A stretch of DNA of 10,084 bases from Dehalococcoidia bacterium (GTDB lineage Bacteria > Chloroflexota > Dehalococcoidia > UBA2979), in assembly GCA_009692685.1 (NCBI GenBank), contig SHYS01000029.1, forward strand, positions 1-10,084. Reading direction: 5' to 3'. Below the pieces are notes generated by a model that was not told where the DNA came from, made no database searches, and worked only from the letters and a program-made list of their open reading frames with translations. Shown here in pieces: positions 1 through 5,460 of the stretch (positions are counted from its first letter, which is position 1; each line of letters opens with the position of its first letter). Made by a program: the position numbers and the translations under genes.

Positions 1-2
1 AG

Positions 3-263
3 TGGGTGCGTCAGGAACCCGACGTGATCTCCAAGCTGCCGCCTCGGCTGGTGCCCATCGATGAGGACGCCGCGAAGGAACTGCAGAGGCGGACGCTGAC
101 CAACCTCTACAACGCGCGCCCGACGTGGCTTGCGAACCTCCACCGCGACCTCGATGCTGCCGTCTTTGCCGCGTACGGCTGGCCGGAGTCCCCAGACGCA
201 TTGGACGACGACACGATGCTCGCTCGCCTTCTCGCCCTGAACCTCGAGCGCGCGGGGTCATAG
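3..263 (+). CDS. C-terminal end of a class I SAM-dependent DNA methyltransferase / type IIL restriction-modification protein (partial)
   Basis: The reading frame is open from the left edge (base 3) to a TAG at 261-263, so only the last 86 or so residues of a larger protein are present; the GTG at base 6 is probably internal. The visible segment contains SKLPPRLVP, then RTLTNLYNARPTWLANLH, then AVFAAYGWP and a final ALNLERAGS. From memory this is the conserved tail of MmeI-like (type IIL) methyltransferases, which methylate adenine and in many members also carry the nuclease and target recognition on one chain. The catalytic NPPY motif and any nuclease domain would lie upstream and cannot be seen. 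The tail itself is intact, with no frameshift. Whether the complete gene is a restriction enzyme or a methyltransferase only is undecidable here. Confidence 0.75.
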   Translation, partial: WVRQEPDVISKLPPRLVPIDEDAAKELQRRTLTNLYNARPTWLANLHRDLDAAVFAAYGWPESPDALDDDTMLARLLALNLERAGS

Positions 264-351
264 GACATAACTAGACACAGAGTCCCGTGCCGCCCCCACG
301 TTCCCCCTCGACCCCCACCCACGTACCCTCTCTACACGGGGATCAAAGCAC

Positions 352-357
352 AGGAGG
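352..357 (+). promoter_or_regulatory. Shine-Dalgarno site for the zinc ribbon gene
   Basis: A perfect AGGAGG stands 4 bases before the ATG at 362. It fixes that ATG as the start rather than an in-frame ATG 75 bases earlier at 287, which would add a proline- and serine-rich stretch not expected in the family. I see no convincing promoter in 264-351. Confidence 0.8.
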
Positions 358-361
358 CTCA

Positions 362-520
362 ATGGCCGTCGTCAATGCGTACTGCGTGAAGTGCAAAACG
401 AAGCGCGACATGAACAACGCCGAGAACACCACCATGAAGAACGGCAAGCCGGCTGTGAAGGGCGTCTGCCCCGTCTGCGGCACCGGCATGTTCAAGATCG
501 GTGGCGTCGTCCCCGCCTAG
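362..520 (+). CDS. Small zinc ribbon protein, DUF5679 family
   Basis: The product is 52 residues. It has two Cys pairs, CVKC (residues 8-11) and CPVC (36-39), separated by a basic, polar loop with TMKNGKPAVKG, and ends in GTGMFKIGG. This spacing and the YCVKCKTKR start match the DUF5679 family of tiny zinc ribbons found widely in Chloroflexota, Actinomycetota and Thermus relatives. Four cysteines almost certainly hold one zinc ion. The cellular role of the family is not established; similarity to ribosomal-protein and topoisomerase zinc ribbons suggests nucleic-acid binding, but that is inference. The start is set by AGGAGG at 352-357. The TAG stop (518-520) sits inside a perfect hairpin (511-525). 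It stands alone, with 98 bases before it and about 600 gene-free bases after it. Confidence 0.88.
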   Translation: MAVVNAYCVKCKTKRDMNNAENTTMKNGKPAVKGVCPVCGTGMFKIGGVVPA

Positions 521-525
521 CGGGG
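511..525 (+). terminator. Hairpin enclosing the zinc ribbon gene's stop codon
   Basis: CCCCGC (511-516) pairs perfectly with GCGGGG (520-525) around a 3-base CTA loop; the TAG stop uses the last two loop bases and the first base of the right arm. No T-tract follows, so this is not a classical intrinsic terminator, but a very stable stem at the stop could pause polymerase or protect the 3' end. Function is inferred. Confidence 0.4.
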
Positions 526-675
526 TCGCATGCTCTCTCGCCCCGGCCACCGGTCGAGGCGTACCCGCCCTCATCGCTTCCGGATTCCGTTCTCTCGAGC
601 GAGCGGCCCCCGGAAGGTGAGGGCGATTCCATGCCCCTCTTCCTTTGTCCGACCTCCCCCTCCCTTGGATGTCTT

Positions 676-739
676 CTCTCCGGGGCCCCCGCGCGGTAGC
701 TCTGGACCGCGTGAGGTGGAGTGTGGGGGCCGGGGAGAG
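676..739. repeat. Long imperfect inverted repeat with an inner hairpin; possible structured RNA
   Basis: Bases 676-692 pair with 723-739: 14 Watson-Crick pairs, one G-T pair and a two-base G-G mismatch at 682-683/732-733. Inside it GCGGT (693-697) pairs with ACCGC (706-710) around an 8-base loop. The two nested stems make a compact fold. It is symmetrical enough to form on either strand. It could be a structured RNA, a bidirectional terminator, or a remnant of an intergenic palindromic element; nothing in the sequence decides between these. Confidence 0.4.
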
Positions 740-759
740 GGTCGACCTAAGATCTTCAA

Positions 760-776
760 CCCCTCACCCCGAGGGG
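760..776. repeat. Short perfect hairpin
   Basis: CCCCTC (760-765) pairs with GAGGGG (771-776) around ACCCC. Two more A-T pairs are possible after a 3-base bulge. There is no T-tract. It lies 20 bases after the larger inverted repeat and may belong to the same structured region. Confidence 0.35.
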
Positions 777-1007
777 GAGTTCAGAATCGGCTGCTCGAAG
801 AAGAGGTCAGGCACAGGGATCTCCGCGAAGCGTCACCGAGCCCGTAATCCGGCGTGCCCCCTTGGGAGTATGTCCTAGATCCGTGCCCAGTTCACGTCGC
901 GGATGGTCCGTGGACTGCGCAATGCGGTTCTGTCAAAACTCAGGGCCCGACCCCGATTTCGGCCATTAACGTGAGCAGAAGTTGAGGGGGAGAGGCAGGG
1001 GAGGGGG

Positions 1008-1029
1008 CCGCCTTCGCGAAGCGAAGCGG
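1008..1029. repeat. Stable hairpin upstream of the HMA-domain gene
   Basis: CCGC (1008-1011) and TTCGC (1013-1017), separated by one bulged C, pair with GCGAAGCGG (1021-1029) around a GAA loop, giving nine pairs. It is 93 bases before the HMA start and upstream of the candidate -10 at 1093. It is followed by ACGTTTCAC, which is only weakly T-rich. It could end transcription arriving from the left or act as a leader structure if transcription starts further upstream. Confidence 0.35.
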
Positions 1030-1092
1030 TACGTTTCACGCGCCGGGCGTTACATCATCGAGCACGTGCAGTACCCGCACCCACGACAGACG

Positions 1093-1115
1093 TATGCTGA
1101 CGCGGCCCGAAGGGA
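1093..1115 (+). promoter_or_regulatory. Candidate -10 and ribosome site for the HMA-domain gene
   Basis: TATGCT (1093-1098) fits the TANNNT -10 pattern, and GAAGGGA (1109-1115) is a fair Shine-Dalgarno site 7 bases before the ATG at 1123. I see no good -35 box at the usual spacing, so the promoter part is weak while the ribosome site is reasonable. Confidence 0.35.
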
Positions 1116-1122
1116 CCGCGCC

Positions 1123-1656
1123 ATGCAGATCCTGCTCTCCTCCCCCAACATCACCTGCGATCACTGCATCGAGACCATCCGAGGCGTTGTCGACGCCACC
1201 GAGGGTGCCCACCTCGTTTCCGGCGACCCCGACGCCCGGACCTTCGTCGTGGACCTTGCGACTGGCGCGCTACTCGACGCTGTCGCCAGCCGCCTTGCCG
1301 CCGCCGACTACCCCCTCGGGGACGTCCCGACCGAGGCTGCGCACCACGCGGGCGGCCTCACTCCGGACTGGCGCCCCTCGACGTTCCGCATTGAGAAGAC
1401 CGACGCCGGCGCGAACGTGAACTACGACTGCTACTGCGGCTGCGACGCCGGCTTCGCCCTCGACCGCTCGCAGGCGGATCCCGCGCTCGAATCGTGCTGC
1501 TGCGGCAACCAGATCCTCGTCGGCGCAGGCGCGGGCGCACGCATCACCTCGAAACTCGACGCCCCCGAGGCTTACCGCCTCGACGTCCAGCAGGTCACGA
1601 TGCCTTGGGGCCAACCCCTCGAGGTTGCCCTCGCGATCCCGCTCGCTGCCTCCTAG
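1123..1656 (+). CDS. Heavy-metal-associated domain protein with a second Cys-rich domain
   Basis: The product is 177 residues. Residues 1-65 resemble an HMA (CopZ/ATX1-like) ferredoxin-like fold: an initial strand, the loop ITCDHC with Cys12 and Cys15, helix residues IETIRGVVD, then TFVVDL and a second helix. HMA domains bind Cu(I), Zn, Cd or Hg through this CxxC. Residues 100-135 hold a second cluster, YDCYCGCDAGFALDRS (Cys103, 105, 107) and ESCCCGNQILVG (Cys125, 126, 127), which I do not recognise as a named domain; six closely spaced cysteines imply another metal site. The last part, MPWGQPLEVALAIP, looks like a beta-rich tail. There is no signal peptide or membrane helix, so it is probably cytosolic. 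The frame is open back to 982, but that extension is Arg/Gly-rich and lacks the fold; the ATG at 1123 has a ribosome site. No transporter ATPase or metal regulator lies beside it, so its metal and partner are unknown. Its 3' end is partly duplicated just downstream. Confidence 0.78.
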   Translation: MQILLSSPNITCDHCIETIRGVVDATEGAHLVSGDPDARTFVVDLATGALLDAVASRLAAADYPLGDVPTEAAHHAGGLTPDWRPSTFRIEKTDAGANVNYDCYCGCDAGFALDRSQADPALESCCCGNQILVGAGAGARITSKLDAPEAYRLDVQQVTMPWGQPLEVALAIPLAAS

Positions 1657-1660
1657 CGAC

Positions 1661-1773
1661 GCCTACCGCCTCGACGTCCAGCCCCGATCATCAACCAACC
1701 AGCACGATGCCTTGGGGCCAGCCGCTTGCCCCTCTCCATGACACAGAGTGCGCTCGCGATCCCGCTCGGGGAG
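1661..1773 (+). pseudogene. Decayed duplicate of the 3' end of the HMA-domain gene
   Basis: Three blocks of the preceding gene reappear in order after its stop: 1570-1590 at 1661-1681 (20 of 21 identical), 1596-1613 at 1703-1720 (identical) and 1630-1645 at 1753-1768 (identical). The offsets are 91, 107 and 123 bases, so unrelated sequence of 16 net bases has been added between each pair of blocks. Each addition shifts the frame: AYRLDVQ, then MPWGQPL, then ALAIPLGE and TAG (1774-1776) are read in three different frames. It therefore cannot make a useful copy of the tail. It fills the space between two convergent genes and is best read as a partial tandem duplication that has decayed, or as the tail of a lost paralogue. 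Confidence 0.7.
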
Positions 1774-1784
1774 TAGCGCATCGA

Positions 1785-3797
1785 CTAGTCCGGGGTCAGC
1801 CCGATCTCCCGCAGGAACGCCGTGTTCGAAGGCTCCCGCCCGAGGAACCCGCGCACGAGGTCAGCGCCGTCGAGCGTCCCCCCGGCCTCGAGGATCGTGC
1901 GGCGGTAGTCGAGGCCGGCGGCCGCCTCGATGGCGGGCCCGCCCTCGAACTGCCCGTACATGTCGTCACCGAAGACCTGCGACCACAGATAGCCGTAGTA
2001 CCCCGCGTCGTAGCCGAACAGGTGCCTGAAGCCAGCCTGGAAGTGTGTCCCTGCGGGAAACGGAAAGCCCGTGATCCCGTGCAGCGCCTCCGCGAGGGCG
2101 TCTGTGTCCTTCGAGGCCCCGGCGTTGTGATAGGCGAGGTCCAGCCGCGCGAAGAAGATCTGCCGCAGGTAGTGGAGGCCGCTCCCGACGTTCTTCGCGG
2201 CCACCATCTGCGCCAGCAGCGCCTCCGGCAGCGGCTCGCCCGTCGTCACGTGCCTCGTGAACCCGCGCAGCACCGAGGGCTCCCACGTCCAGTGCTCCAG
2301 CATCTGCGACGGTGCCTCGACGAAGTCCCGCTCCACGTTCGTCCCCGAGAAGCGGTTGTACGGCGAGCGCGTCATCACCTGGTGCAGGATGTGCCCGAAC
2401 TCGTGGAAGAGCGTCTCCACCTCGGAGTGCCGCAGCAGGCTCGGCGACTCCGCCGAGGGCTTCGTGAAGTTCGCGACGATGGCCGCCGCCGTAGGTGCGT
2501 ACGAGCCATCCGAGAGCCGCCGTCCTGGACGCAGCATGAACGCTGCGGCGTGGCCGTATTTGTCCGGCCTCGGGTGCAGGTCCATGTAGAAGTGACCGAT
2601 GTGTGTGCCATTGGAGCCGGCCCGCGCGTCCTCCACAGCGTACAGCCGCACGTCCGGGTGCCACGCGAGCGTTTCCGCCACCGGCACGAAGCAGACGTCC
2701 ACCAGCCGCTGGTAGACCTCGAAGAGGCCATCGAGGACGGCGTCCATCGGGAAGTACTTCGCCACCGCGAACTGGTCGACCTGGTAGCGCTCCCGCATGA
2801 CGCGCTGCTGGTAGTACCGCCAGTCCCAGATCTCAAGGCGTGCGTGGGGATCCTCTAGGTGCCGGCGCTTCTCCGCCTGCAACTCCTCGATGTCCCGCTC
2901 CGCCTTCACCCGCACCTGCCGCTCGAGGTCCACGAGGAAGTCGAGCGCGGCCTCCGGCGTCTTCGCCATCTTCGTCTCGATCACGTAGGCGTCCCACGAG
3001 GCGTACCCCAGCGTCTCCGCGATCTCGTGGCGGATCTCGATCGCCTCGGCAAGCAGGGGTAGGTTGATATCGGCGGCGCGATTGTGGTTCTTCAGGAACA
3101 GTTCGCGCCGGAGCGACTCGTCCTCAGCGGCCTCCAGGAACGGGTAGAACTCGGGATAGTCGAGGGAGACGCGGTAACGAGGTCCCTCGGGGGTTTCGAC
3201 GGTCTGCAGCCGGTCGATGTACGTGTTCGGCAGCCCGCGCAGATCTTCCAGCCGGAGCAGCAGCGCGTCCTCGAACTTGTCGATGTTGCGGCGGAACTCC
3301 ACGCCCAGCCGCACGAGGCGTTCCTTCAGCGTTTGCACCCGCCCTCGGCGTGCCGCGTCCAGGTCGAGGCCGTTGCGCCGCGTGTCCCGCAGCGTGTGCG
3401 CCAGCAGTCGTGCGTCCACCCCGTCGAGGCGGCGCGCCGCCTCGGTGGCCGCGTACGCGCGCACTGCCGCGGCGATGTCCTCGCGAAAGCCCACCGTGGT
3501 GCCGTACGTGTCGAGCCGCTGCTCGGCCTCGAGCGCCACATCGCGCAGTGTGGCGTCCGCTGCGACGTAGGTGAGGAACCCGTGCTCTCCGCTGGCCAGC
3601 GCCAGCAGGCTTGCCACCTCGTCGAGTGGCGCGATGGTGTTGGCGAACGTCCGCACCCCCTCGATCCGCGCGACACCATCGAGGATTGCGTCACACCGCG
3701 CGATGGCTTCCTCGGTGCCTGCGCGGATGCGCTCGGGCGTCGCGAGGGTGAAGTCGAAGGGTGGCGTCGAGGCGAGGTCGGCGGAGCGGTCTGGCAT
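1785..3797 (-). CDS. M3 family zinc oligopeptidase (thimet oligopeptidase / OpdA / Dcp type)
   Basis: The product is 670 residues, the usual length of M3A peptidases. It is an almost wholly helical cytosolic enzyme that cuts short peptides, working after larger proteases in peptide recycling. The active site is plain: HEFGH at 465-469 (zinc ligands His465 and His469, catalytic Glu466), third ligand Glu494 in DFVEAPSQ, and the substrate-binding loop GFRHLFGYDAGYYGY at 589-603, whose His and Tyr residues stabilise the transition state in the family. Other family blocks are GHFYMDLHPRPDKYGHAA (401-418) and ANFTKP (442-447). There is no signal peptide. I chose the ATG at 3797 (MPDRS); MIRGM at 3809 would add four residues but would lie over the TATGAT hexamer. 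The frame is open far upstream only because of GC-rich composition. The gene lies 32 bases after the small membrane protein on the same strand. Confidence 0.95.
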   Translation of the reverse strand: MPDRSADLASTPPFDFTLATPERIRAGTEEAIARCDAILDGVARIEGVRTFANTIAPLDEVASLLALASGEHGFLTYVAADATLRDVALEAEQRLDTYGTTVGFREDIAAAVRAYAATEAARRLDGVDARLLAHTLRDTRRNGLDLDAARRGRVQTLKERLVRLGVEFRRNIDKFEDALLLRLEDLRGLPNTYIDRLQTVETPEGPRYRVSLDYPEFYPFLEAAEDESLRRELFLKNHNRAADINLPLLAEAIEIRHEIAETLGYASWDAYVIETKMAKTPEAALDFLVDLERQVRVKAERDIEELQAEKRRHLEDPHARLEIWDWRYYQQRVMRERYQVDQFAVAKYFPMDAVLDGLFEVYQRLVDVCFVPVAETLAWHPDVRLYAVEDARAGSNGTHIGHFYMDLHPRPDKYGHAAAFMLRPGRRLSDGSYAPTAAAIVANFTKPSAESPSLLRHSEVETLFHEFGHILHQVMTRSPYNRFSGTNVERDFVEAPSQMLEHWTWEPSVLRGFTRHVTTGEPLPEALLAQMVAAKNVGSGLHYLRQIFFARLDLAYHNAGASKDTDALAEALHGITGFPFPAGTHFQAGFRHLFGYDAGYYGYLWSQVFGDDMYGQFEGGPAIEAAAGLDYRRTILEAGGTLDGADLVRGFLGREPSNTAFLREIGLTPD

Positions 3798-3810
3798 GCC
3801 TCGAATCATA
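3795..3810 (-). promoter_or_regulatory. Candidate leaderless promoter of the M3 peptidase gene
   Basis: On the minus strand TATGAT (3810-3805), one base from the -10 consensus, stands exactly 7 bases before the ATG at 3797, so transcription would start at or next to the start codon. No Shine-Dalgarno site is placed at a working distance. No clear -35 box is visible. Leaderless mRNAs with this geometry are common in several high-GC phyla; the assignment here is inference. Confidence 0.5.
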
Positions 3811-3829
3811 CGGACGGACGATGAAGCGG

Positions 3830-4342
3830 CTAGATGGCCTCGTCGGGGTGCTGCCGGGGGAGGCCGGAGAGCGCGAACGCCGCCTCGACGAGGTCCGGCG
3901 CGCCTTCGATCTCCGACTCGATCGTCAGGAACTCCGTGTCGTGGTGGACCAGTTTGTAGCGCGAGTTGCCGAGGTACTCGACCTTCTCGATGCGCTGGAG
4001 GTCGCGCCACGCCACTTCGTGGATCGGCTGCCCGAGGTGGAGCGCCGTGACGCCCTCGACCGTGAGCACGATCGCGGTGGCGGTGCCACGCCAGGTCAGT
4101 AGCACGATCGGCACCATCAGCAGCGTCACCGCCGCGGCGAACAGCCCGAACCCCTTCGCCTCGGTCAGGTCGAGCGCAAACCCGAGGCCGAGCGAGACGA
4201 CCGTGACGAGCAGCGGCAGCGCGAACGAGGCGTTCTGCCACCAGCGGTTGGTGTTGGCGAACACCCGCACGACCTGATGCATGGTCGCCACGGCGCGCGC
4301 GTCCGAGGCGTGGAGATCGGGGAGGGGCCGCTCGTCCGTCAT
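3830..4342 (-). CDS. Small two-helix membrane protein with a PH-like C-terminal region
   Basis: The product is 170 residues. A polar N-terminus (1-33) is followed by two hydrophobic segments, about 37-57 (ALPLLVTVVSLGLGFAL) and 65-83 (FGLFAAAVTLLMVPIVLL), joined by a short DLTEAKG turn, so both ends should face the cytoplasm. The soluble part from about 85 (RGTATAIVLTVEGVTALHLG, then EVAWRDLQRIEKVEYLG) alternates short strands and turns and ends in a helix, DLVEAAFALSGL. This resembles the bacterial PH-like domain proteins (two helices then bPH), including the W-x-D-[LI]-x-x-[IV] pattern seen in them, but I cannot name a family. The role is unknown. The ATG at 4342 is preferred; MIRRM at 4354 is an alternative. 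It may be co-transcribed with the M3 gene, although that gene appears to have its own -10. Confidence 0.8.
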   Translation of the reverse strand: MTDERPLPDLHASDARAVATMHQVVRVFANTNRWWQNASFALPLLVTVVSLGLGFALDLTEAKGFGLFAAAVTLLMVPIVLLTWRGTATAIVLTVEGVTALHLGQPIHEVAWRDLQRIEKVEYLGNSRYKLVHHDTEFLTIESEIEGAPDLVEAAFALSGLPRQHPDEAI

Positions 4343-4355
4343 GCGCCGAATCATC
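4340..4355 (-). promoter_or_regulatory. Candidate leaderless promoter of the two-helix membrane protein gene
   Basis: On the minus strand GATGAT (4355-4350) stands 7 bases before the ATG at 4342, the same geometry as at the M3 gene. The two sites share ATGATTCG followed by two variable bases and GCATG. The GAGG just upstream is too close to serve MIRRM and too far to serve the ATG at 4342. Confidence 0.4.
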
Positions 4356-4405
4356 CCTCGGCCCGCCGGGAAGCACGAGCCCGCGCGCCCATGCTGCCAC
4401 AGGGC

Positions 4406-4427
4406 TAGGATCGAGGTGCGTGGGGAG
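4406..4427 (+). promoter_or_regulatory. -10-like box and Shine-Dalgarno site of the LLM oxidoreductase operon
   Basis: TAGGAT (4406-4411) matches TANNNT; transcription would start near 4418, giving a leader of about 16 bases. GGGGAG (4422-4427) is a good ribosome site 6 bases before the ATG at 4434. An in-frame GTG at 4416 would add six residues but is upstream of this site and lies against the -10 box. No clear -35 box is seen. Confidence 0.5.
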
Positions 4428-4433
4428 CCCTCG

Positions 4434-5450
4434 ATGCCTGACCAGCCGACCCGATCCGCCCTCAGACTCAGCGTCCTCGACCAGGCCCCCATCCGCGAGG
4501 GTGGTACCGCTGCTCAGGCGCTGCGCGAGTCGATCCTGCTCGCCCAGGCCGTCGAGCGCTTCGGGTACTCCCGCTTCTGGCTCGCGGAGCACCACGCGAG
4601 CGGTGGCCTCGCCTGCGCCGCCCCCGAGGTGGTCATCCCCGCCGTCGCCGCGCAGACCTCGACGATCCGGGTGGGGTCGGGCGGCGTGATGCTCTCCCAC
4701 TACGCGCCGCTGAAGGTCGCCGAGCAGTTCCGCGCGCTGGAGGCGCTCTTCCCAGGCCGCATCGACCTTGGCATCGGCCGCGCCCCGGGTAGCAGCATGC
4801 AGACGAAGCAGGCGCTGGAGCATGGCCCTGGCACCCTGCCCTTGGAGGCATACCCCGACCAGGTCGAGGACCTCCTCGGCTACCTCGATGACTCGCTCCC
4901 CGCGGACCACCCGTTCTTCGGCATCCACGCCAGCCCGATGATCGACGGAACCCCCGAGGTCTGGTGCCTTGGCTCCTCGCTCGACGGGGCGGCGATCGCC
5001 GCCGACCTCGGCCTGCCGTACTGCTTCGCGCAGTTCATCGCTCCTGAACTCGGCCCACGCGCCGTCGCGCTGTACACGACGCGCTTCAAGCCATCGAAGT
5101 GGGCGGCGGATCCGCGCGTCTCCATCGGCGTCTCCGCCCTCTGCGCGTCTACCGACGAGGAGGCCGAGCGCCTCGCCCTCAGCCGCTACGTCTGGCGCTT
5201 CCGTCGCGGCGCCGTACCCTCGCCCGCGACCGCTGCCGCGTTCGAGATGACCCAGCCCGAGCGGGACTACGTCGCGTTCTCGATGTCGAAGGCGGCCGTC
5301 GGTTCGCCCTCGACCGTGCGGGCACGCCTCGAGTCCCTCGCGGACGAGTTCGGCGCGGAGGAGATCGTGCTGCTCACGATCACCTTTGATTTCGCTGACC
5401 GTGTCCGCTCCTACGAACTCGTCGCCCGCGAGTTTGGGCTGTTCGAGTAG
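4434..5450 (+). CDS. LLM class flavin-dependent oxidoreductase (luciferase-like monooxygenase)
   Basis: The product is 338 residues, typical of the single-chain LLM subgroup related to alkanal monooxygenase (YwcH/YhbW-like). These TIM-barrel proteins bind reduced FMN and use O2, or F420 in some branches, to oxidise small organic substrates. Family blocks in order: LSVLDQAPIREGG (12-24), GYSRFWLAEHH (44-54), then IRVGSGGVMLSHY (78-90) and FPGRIDLGIGRAPG (106-119), the flavin phosphate region EVWCLGSS (175-182), and GSPSTV near 290. The LDQ start and AEHH and GRAPG motifs favour FMN over F420. The substrate cannot be told from sequence. The start is set by the ribosome site at 4422-4427. The next gene, a flavin reductase-like protein, begins 10 bases after the stop and probably supplies reduced FMN or acts on the same pathway. 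Confidence 0.93.
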   Translation: MPDQPTRSALRLSVLDQAPIREGGTAAQALRESILLAQAVERFGYSRFWLAEHHASGGLACAAPEVVIPAVAAQTSTIRVGSGGVMLSHYAPLKVAEQFRALEALFPGRIDLGIGRAPGSSMQTKQALEHGPGTLPLEAYPDQVEDLLGYLDDSLPADHPFFGIHASPMIDGTPEVWCLGSSLDGAAIAADLGLPYCFAQFIAPELGPRAVALYTTRFKPSKWAADPRVSIGVSALCASTDEEAERLALSRYVWRFRRGAVPSPATAAAFEMTQPERDYVAFSMSKAAVGSPSTVRARLESLADEFGAEEIVLLTITFDFADRVRSYELVAREFGLFE

Positions 5451-5454
5451 GGAG
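5449..5454 (+). promoter_or_regulatory. Shine-Dalgarno site of the flavin reductase gene, overlapping the upstream stop
   Basis: AGGGAG (5449-5454) begins inside the TAG stop of the LLM gene (5448-5450) and lies 6 bases before the ATG at 5461. It excludes in-frame upstream starts and points to translational coupling of the pair. Confidence 0.75.
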
Positions 5455-5460
5455 TCACCG

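Larger units (their letters stand above)
521..1122. other. Gene-free stretch with several GC-rich hairpins
   Basis: About 600 bases without a credible gene. Open frames here encode Pro/Arg/Ser-rich low-complexity text in several frames at once and lack ribosome sites. The stretch is rich in C-tracts on the left (about 640-690) and G-tracts on the right (about 720-780 and 983-1007). It holds a long imperfect stem (676-739), a short perfect one (760-776), a tight hairpin (1008-1029) and a weak promoter-like site before the HMA gene. I recognise no known RNA family in it (not tRNA, 6S, tmRNA or RNase P by eye). Confidence 0.6.

Noticed and set aside
693..710. Possible tRNA-like arm in the intergenic region
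   Set aside because: The GCGGT/ACCGC hairpin is not accompanied by a T-arm (GTTCRA), acceptor stem or anticodon arm at the right spacing.
530..847. Plus-strand open frame in the gene-free region
   Set aside because: The product is low-complexity Pro/Arg/Ser text with no motif or ribosome site, and overlaps strong inverted repeats and other equally open frames.
982..1122. N-terminal extension of the HMA-domain protein
   Set aside because: The added residues are Arg/Gly-rich, come from a G-tract region with a hairpin, and have no place in an HMA fold; the ATG at 1123 has a ribosome site at 7 bases.
1654..1776. Programmed readthrough of the HMA gene's TAG into the duplicated tail
   Set aside because: The in-frame stretch between the stops is Arg/Pro-rich and unlike the tail; only the last eight residues resemble it. 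Decay of a duplicate explains it better, and no readthrough signal is visible.
1494..2858. 454-codon plus-strand frame opposite the M3 gene
   Set aside because: It is antisense shadow of the M3 peptidase, which has a full active site; the translation is Arg/Pro/Val-rich without any motif.
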